Assembly (NCBI GenBank): GCA_026413225.1
Contig: CM048591.1
Coordinates: 48,159,239 to 48,223,238, forward strand
Reading direction: 5' to 3'
Length of the DNA: 64,000 nt
Origin: Otis tarda
Lineage: Eukaryota; Chordata; Aves; Otidiformes; Otididae
Shown: piece by piece, positions 61,158-64,000 of the stretch
Numbering within the stretch: the first letter of the stretch is position 1
How the letters are laid out: every line of letters starts with the position of its first letter
The notes under the pieces: model-generated
What the model was told of the DNA's origin: nothing
Databases searched by the model: none
Seen by the model: the letters and a program-made list of their open reading frames with translations, nothing else
Made by a program: the position numbers and the translations under genes

Positions 61158-61318
61158 CTGCCCTGCCCTGCCCTGCCCTGCCCTGCCCTGCCCTGCCCTG
61201 CCCTGCCCTGCCCTGCCCTGCCCTGCCCTGCCCTGCCCTGCCCTGCCCTGCCCTGCCCTGCCCTGCCCTGCCCTGCCGTGCCCTGCCCTGCCCTGCCCTG
61301 CCCTGCCCTGCCCTGCCC
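61158..61318. repeat. TGCCC block 5
   Basis: The longest pure TGCCC run here, about 32 units, with one CTGCCGTGCC substitution near 61277. Confidence 0.95.
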
Positions 61319-61346
61319 CTCCTCCCCTCCCCTCCCCTCCCTCCAC
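61319..61346. repeat. CTCCC block 5
   Basis: Short and partly slipped (CTCCT, CTCCA ends), directly abutting TGCCC block 5. Confidence 0.9.
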
Positions 61347-61350
61347 TTCC

Positions 61351-61516
61351 CACACCTTCCCACACCTTCCCTTCCCACACCTTCCCTTCCCACACCTTCC
61401 CACACCTTCCCACACCTTCCCACACCTTCCCACACCTTCCCACACCTTCCCACACCTTCCCACACCTTCCCACACCTTCCCTTCCCACACCTTCCCTTCC
61501 CTTCCCACACCTTCCC
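61351..61516. repeat. CACACC-type block 7
   Basis: Mainly 11-mers followed by two longer units. It completes the TGCCC-CTCCC-CACACC sequence of this segment. Confidence 0.92.
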
Positions 61517-61675
61517 TTCCCTTCCCTTCCCTTCCCTTCCCTTCCCTTCCCTTCCCTTCCCTTCCCTTCCCTTCCCCTTCCCTTCCCTTCCCTTCCCTTC
61601 CCTTCCCTTCCCTTCCCTTCCCTTCCCTTCCCTTCCTTCCCTTCCCTTCCCTTCCCTTCCCTTCCCTTCCCTTCC

Positions 61676-61776
61676 CACACCTTCCCTTCCCACACCTTCC
61701 CTTCCCACACCTTCCCTTCCCACACCTTCCCTTCCCACACCTTCCCTTCCCACACCTTCCCTTCCCACACCTTCCT
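61676..61776. repeat. CACACC-type block 8, regular 16-mers
   Basis: Seven consecutive units of CACACCTTCCCTTCCC without a variant, showing local homogenisation at the 16-bp level. Confidence 0.93.
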
Positions 61777-62021
61777 TCCCTTCCCTTCCCTTCCCTTCCC
61801 TTCCCTTCCCTTCCCTTCCCTTCCCTTCCCTTCCCTTCCTTCCCTTCCCTTCCCTTCCCTTCCCTTCCCTTCCCTTCCCTTCCTTCCCTTCCCTTCCCTT
61901 CCCTTCCTTCCTTCCCTTCCTTCCCTTCCCTTCCCTTCCCTTCCTTCCCTTCCTTCCCTTCCCTTCCCTTCCCTTCCTTCCCTTCCCTTCCCTTCCCTTC
62001 CCTTCCCTTCCCTTCCCTTCC

Positions 62022-62245
62022 CGCACCTTCCCCGCACCTTCCCGCACCTTCCCTTCCCTTCCCTTCCCGCACCTTCCCTTCCCGCACCTTCCCTTCCCCG
62101 CACCTTCCCTTCCCGCACCTTCCCTTCCCCGCACCTTCCCTTCCCTTCCCGCACCTTCCCTTCCCGCACCTTCCCTTCCCTTCCCGCACCTTCCCTTCCC
62201 GCACCTTCCCTTCCCTTCCCGCACCTTCCCTTCCCGCACCTTCCC
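62022..62245. repeat. CGCACC-type block 5
   Basis: 11-, 16- and 21-bp units with several CCCC slips just before the CpG hexamer. The last and largest CGCACC block in the window. Confidence 0.93.
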
Positions 62246-62642
62246 TTCCCTTCCCTTCCTTCCCTTCCCTTCCCTTCTCCTTCCCACACCTTCCCTTCCC
62301 ACACCTTCCTTCCCACACCTTCCCTTCCCTTCCCTTCCCTTCCCTTCCCTTCCCTTCCCTTCCCTTCCCTTCCCTTCCTTCCCTTCCCTTCCCTTCCTTC
62401 CCTTCCCTTCCTTCCCTTCCTTCCCTTCCCTTCCCTTCCTTCCTTCCCTTCCCTTCCCTTCCCTTCCCTTCCCTTCCCTTCCTTCCCTTCCCTTCCCTTC
62501 CTTCCCTTCCCTCTCCCTTCCCTTCCCTTCCCTTCCCTTCCCTTCCCTTCCCTTCCCTTCCCTTCCTTCCCTTCCCTTCCCTTCCCTTCCCTTCCCTTCC
62601 CTTCCCTTCCCTTCCCTTCCCTTCCCTTCCTTCCCTTCCTTC

Positions 62643-63398
62643 CCACACCTTCCCTTCCCACACCTTCCCTTCCCACACCTTCCCTTCCCACACCTTCCTT
62701 CCTTCCCACACCTTCCCTTCCTTCCCTTCACCTTCCCTTCCCTTCCCTTCCCTTCCCTTCCCTCTCCTTCCCACACCTTCCCTTCCCACACCTTCCCTTC
62801 CCACACCTTCCCTTCCCACACCTTCCCTTCCCCACACCTTCCCTTCCCACACCTTCCCACACCTTCCCACACCTTCCCACACCTTCCCACACCTTCCCAC
62901 ACCTTCCCACACCTTCCCACACCTTCCCACACCTTCCCACACCTTCCCTTCCCACACCTTCCCTTCCCACACCTTCCCACACCTTCCCTTCCCACACCTT
63001 CCCTTCCCACACCTTCCCTTCCCCACACCTTCCCTTCCCACACCTTCCCTTCCCACACCTTCCCTTCCCACACCTTCCCTTCCCACACCTTCCCTTCCCA
63101 CACACCTTCCCTTCCCACACCTTCCCTTCCCACACCTTCCCTTCCCACACCTTCCCTTCCCACACCTTCCCTTCCCTTCCCTTCCCTTCCCTTCCCACAC
63201 CTTCCCTTCCCACACCTTCCCCTTCCCACACCTTCCTTCCCTTCCTTCCCTTCCCTTCCCTTCCCTTCCCACACCTTCCCTTCCCACACCTTCCCTTCCA
63301 CACCTTCCCTTCCCACACCTTCCCTTCCCACACCTTCCCTTCCCCACACCTTCCCTTCCCACACCTTCCCTTCCCACACCTTCCCTTCCCCACACCTT
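62643..63398. repeat. CACACC-type block 9, composite
   Basis: Several CACACC-type runs (62643-62715, 62772-63172, 63196-63232, 63269-63398) separated by short TTCCC runs. A stretch of ten 11-mers lies at about 62845-62945, and a CACACACC slip adds two bases near 63102. Confidence 0.9.
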
Positions 63399-63863
63399 CC
63401 CTTCCCTTCCTTCCCTTCCCTTCCCTTCCCTTCCCTTCCCTTCCCTTCCCTTCCCTTCCCTTCCCTTCCCTTCCCTTCCCTTCCCTTCCCTTCCCTTCCC
63501 TTCCTTCCCTTCCCTTCCCTTCCCTTCCCTTCCCTTCCCTTCCCTTCCCTTCCCTTCCTTCCCTTCCTTCCCTTCCCTTCCCTTCCTCTCCCTTCCCTTC
63601 CCTTCCCTTCCCTTCCTTCCCTTCCCTTCCCTTCCCTTCCCTTCCCTTCCCTTCCCTTCCCTTCCCCTTCCCTTCCCTTCCCTTCCTTCCCTTCCCTTCC
63701 CTCCCCTTCCCTTCCCTTCCCTTCCCTTCCCTTCCCTTCCCTTCCCTTCCTTCCCTTCCCTTCCCTTCCCTTCCCTTCCCTTCCCTTCCCCTTCCCTTCC
63801 CTTCCCTTCCCTTCCCTTCCCTTCCCTTCCTTCCCTTCCCTTCCCTTCCCTTCCCTTCCCTTC

Positions 63864-64000
63864 CCTCCCCTTCCCCTCCCCTTCCCTCCCCTCCCCTCCC
63901 TTCCCCTCCCCCTCCCCCTCCCCTTCCCCTCACCTCCCTTCCCTCCCCTCCCCTCCCCTCCCCTCCCCTCCCCTCCCCTCCCCTCCCCTCCCCTCCCCTC
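63864..64000. repeat. Terminal CTCCC-rich block, open at the window edge
   Basis: CCTCCC and TTCCC units in mixed order become pure CTCCC by about 63940 and continue to the last base. By analogy with the other segments, a CACACC-type block would be expected further right. Confidence 0.93.

Larger units (their letters stand above)
53979..64000. repeat. Large polypyrimidine satellite, TTCCC pentamer-based, runs off the window
   Basis: About 10 kb of almost pure C/T on the plus strand, and G/A on the minus strand, built on TTCCC (GGGAA). Variants are TTCC and TTCCCC length slips, TGCCC and CTCCC pentamers, and longer units made of CACACC or CGCACC plus one to three TTCCC. Blocks of a single type are long and internally uniform, and the same block types return in similar order. 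All three minus-strand frames are stop-free for roughly 3,000 codons, because the repeat contains no stop codon in any phase and encodes G/R/E/K repeats. I take that as a composition effect. The longest uninterrupted TTCCC runs are at 55106-55419, 55544-55936, 62321-62642 and 63399-63863. The array continues past base 64000. Confidence 0.97.

Noticed and set aside
53547..63395. Three overlapping minus-strand open frames of about 3,000-3,300 codons rich in Gly, Arg, Glu and Lys
   Set aside because: They are a by-product of a stop-free purine repeat, are open in all three frames at once, start at non-ATG codons, and contain no domain.
53979..64000. Telomeric or subtelomeric repeat
   Set aside because: The unit is TTCCC/GGGAA with CACACC inserts. 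The vertebrate telomere unit TTAGGG/CCCTAA is absent.

Overview
The window looks like non-coding DNA from a bird, probably a neoavian one, although the species cannot be read from the sequence. The main evidence is a series of CR1 LINE retrotransposon copies. They encode typical CR1 endonuclease and reverse transcriptase motifs, and they end in the CR1 3' tail with its terminal repeats related to ATTCTATGA. There are also solo LTRs beginning TGTCCTGGTTTC or TGTCATGGTTTT, a type I recognise from endogenous retroviruses of birds. I find no protein-coding gene that I can support, no rRNA or tRNA gene, and no CRISPR array. The window is best read as intergenic or intronic sequence that runs into heterochromatin-like satellite DNA.

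Layout. Bases 1-53,560 are AT-rich unique sequence carrying insertions. LTRs: a solo LTR at 5004-5560 with a perfect 5-bp target-site duplication; a related LTR on the minus strand at 33411-34076 that carries a compound trinucleotide microsatellite; an unrelated 1.1-kb solo LTR on the minus strand at 39327-40470 with a perfect 5-bp duplication; a fragment of that second family at 31481-31630; two small, oppositely oriented fragments of the first family near 45.5-46.0 kb; and one unrecognised LTR candidate at 36171-36674. CR1 copies: 15378-16044; a long decayed copy at 26.9-30.27 kb that is split by a younger antisense CR1 at 28011-28489; 43941-44320; a CR1-Y-like copy at 46794-47694 followed by an ATTCT microsatellite; and 49193-49908. 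Small anomalies in the unique sequence include a perfect 21-bp inverted repeat at 22860-22912 and a perfect 73-bp direct duplication (23949-24021 and 24434-24506).

From about 53,560 to the right-hand end the window is one very large polypyrimidine satellite (pyrimidine on +, purine/G-rich on -). A degenerate 6-bp-period edge leads into a pentamer (TTCCC)n ocean. Within it lie blocks of single-base pentamer variants (TGCCC, CTCCC) and blocks of longer units made of a CACACC or CGCACC hexamer plus one, two or three TTCCC pentamers (11, 16 and 21 bp). These block types recur in a polar order (TGCCC, then CTCCC, then CACACC-type, then TTCCC, with or without CGCACC-type), and shared private variants show kilobase-scale duplication of whole composite segments. 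The array is still running at base 64,000.

The parts do not form a pathway or operon. The functional content that can be argued is limited to remnants of LTR promoters (TATA-like boxes at matching offsets) and the structural potential of the satellite (G-quadruplex, i-motif and triplex). The satellite is the most unusual element here and the best candidate for something undescribed.
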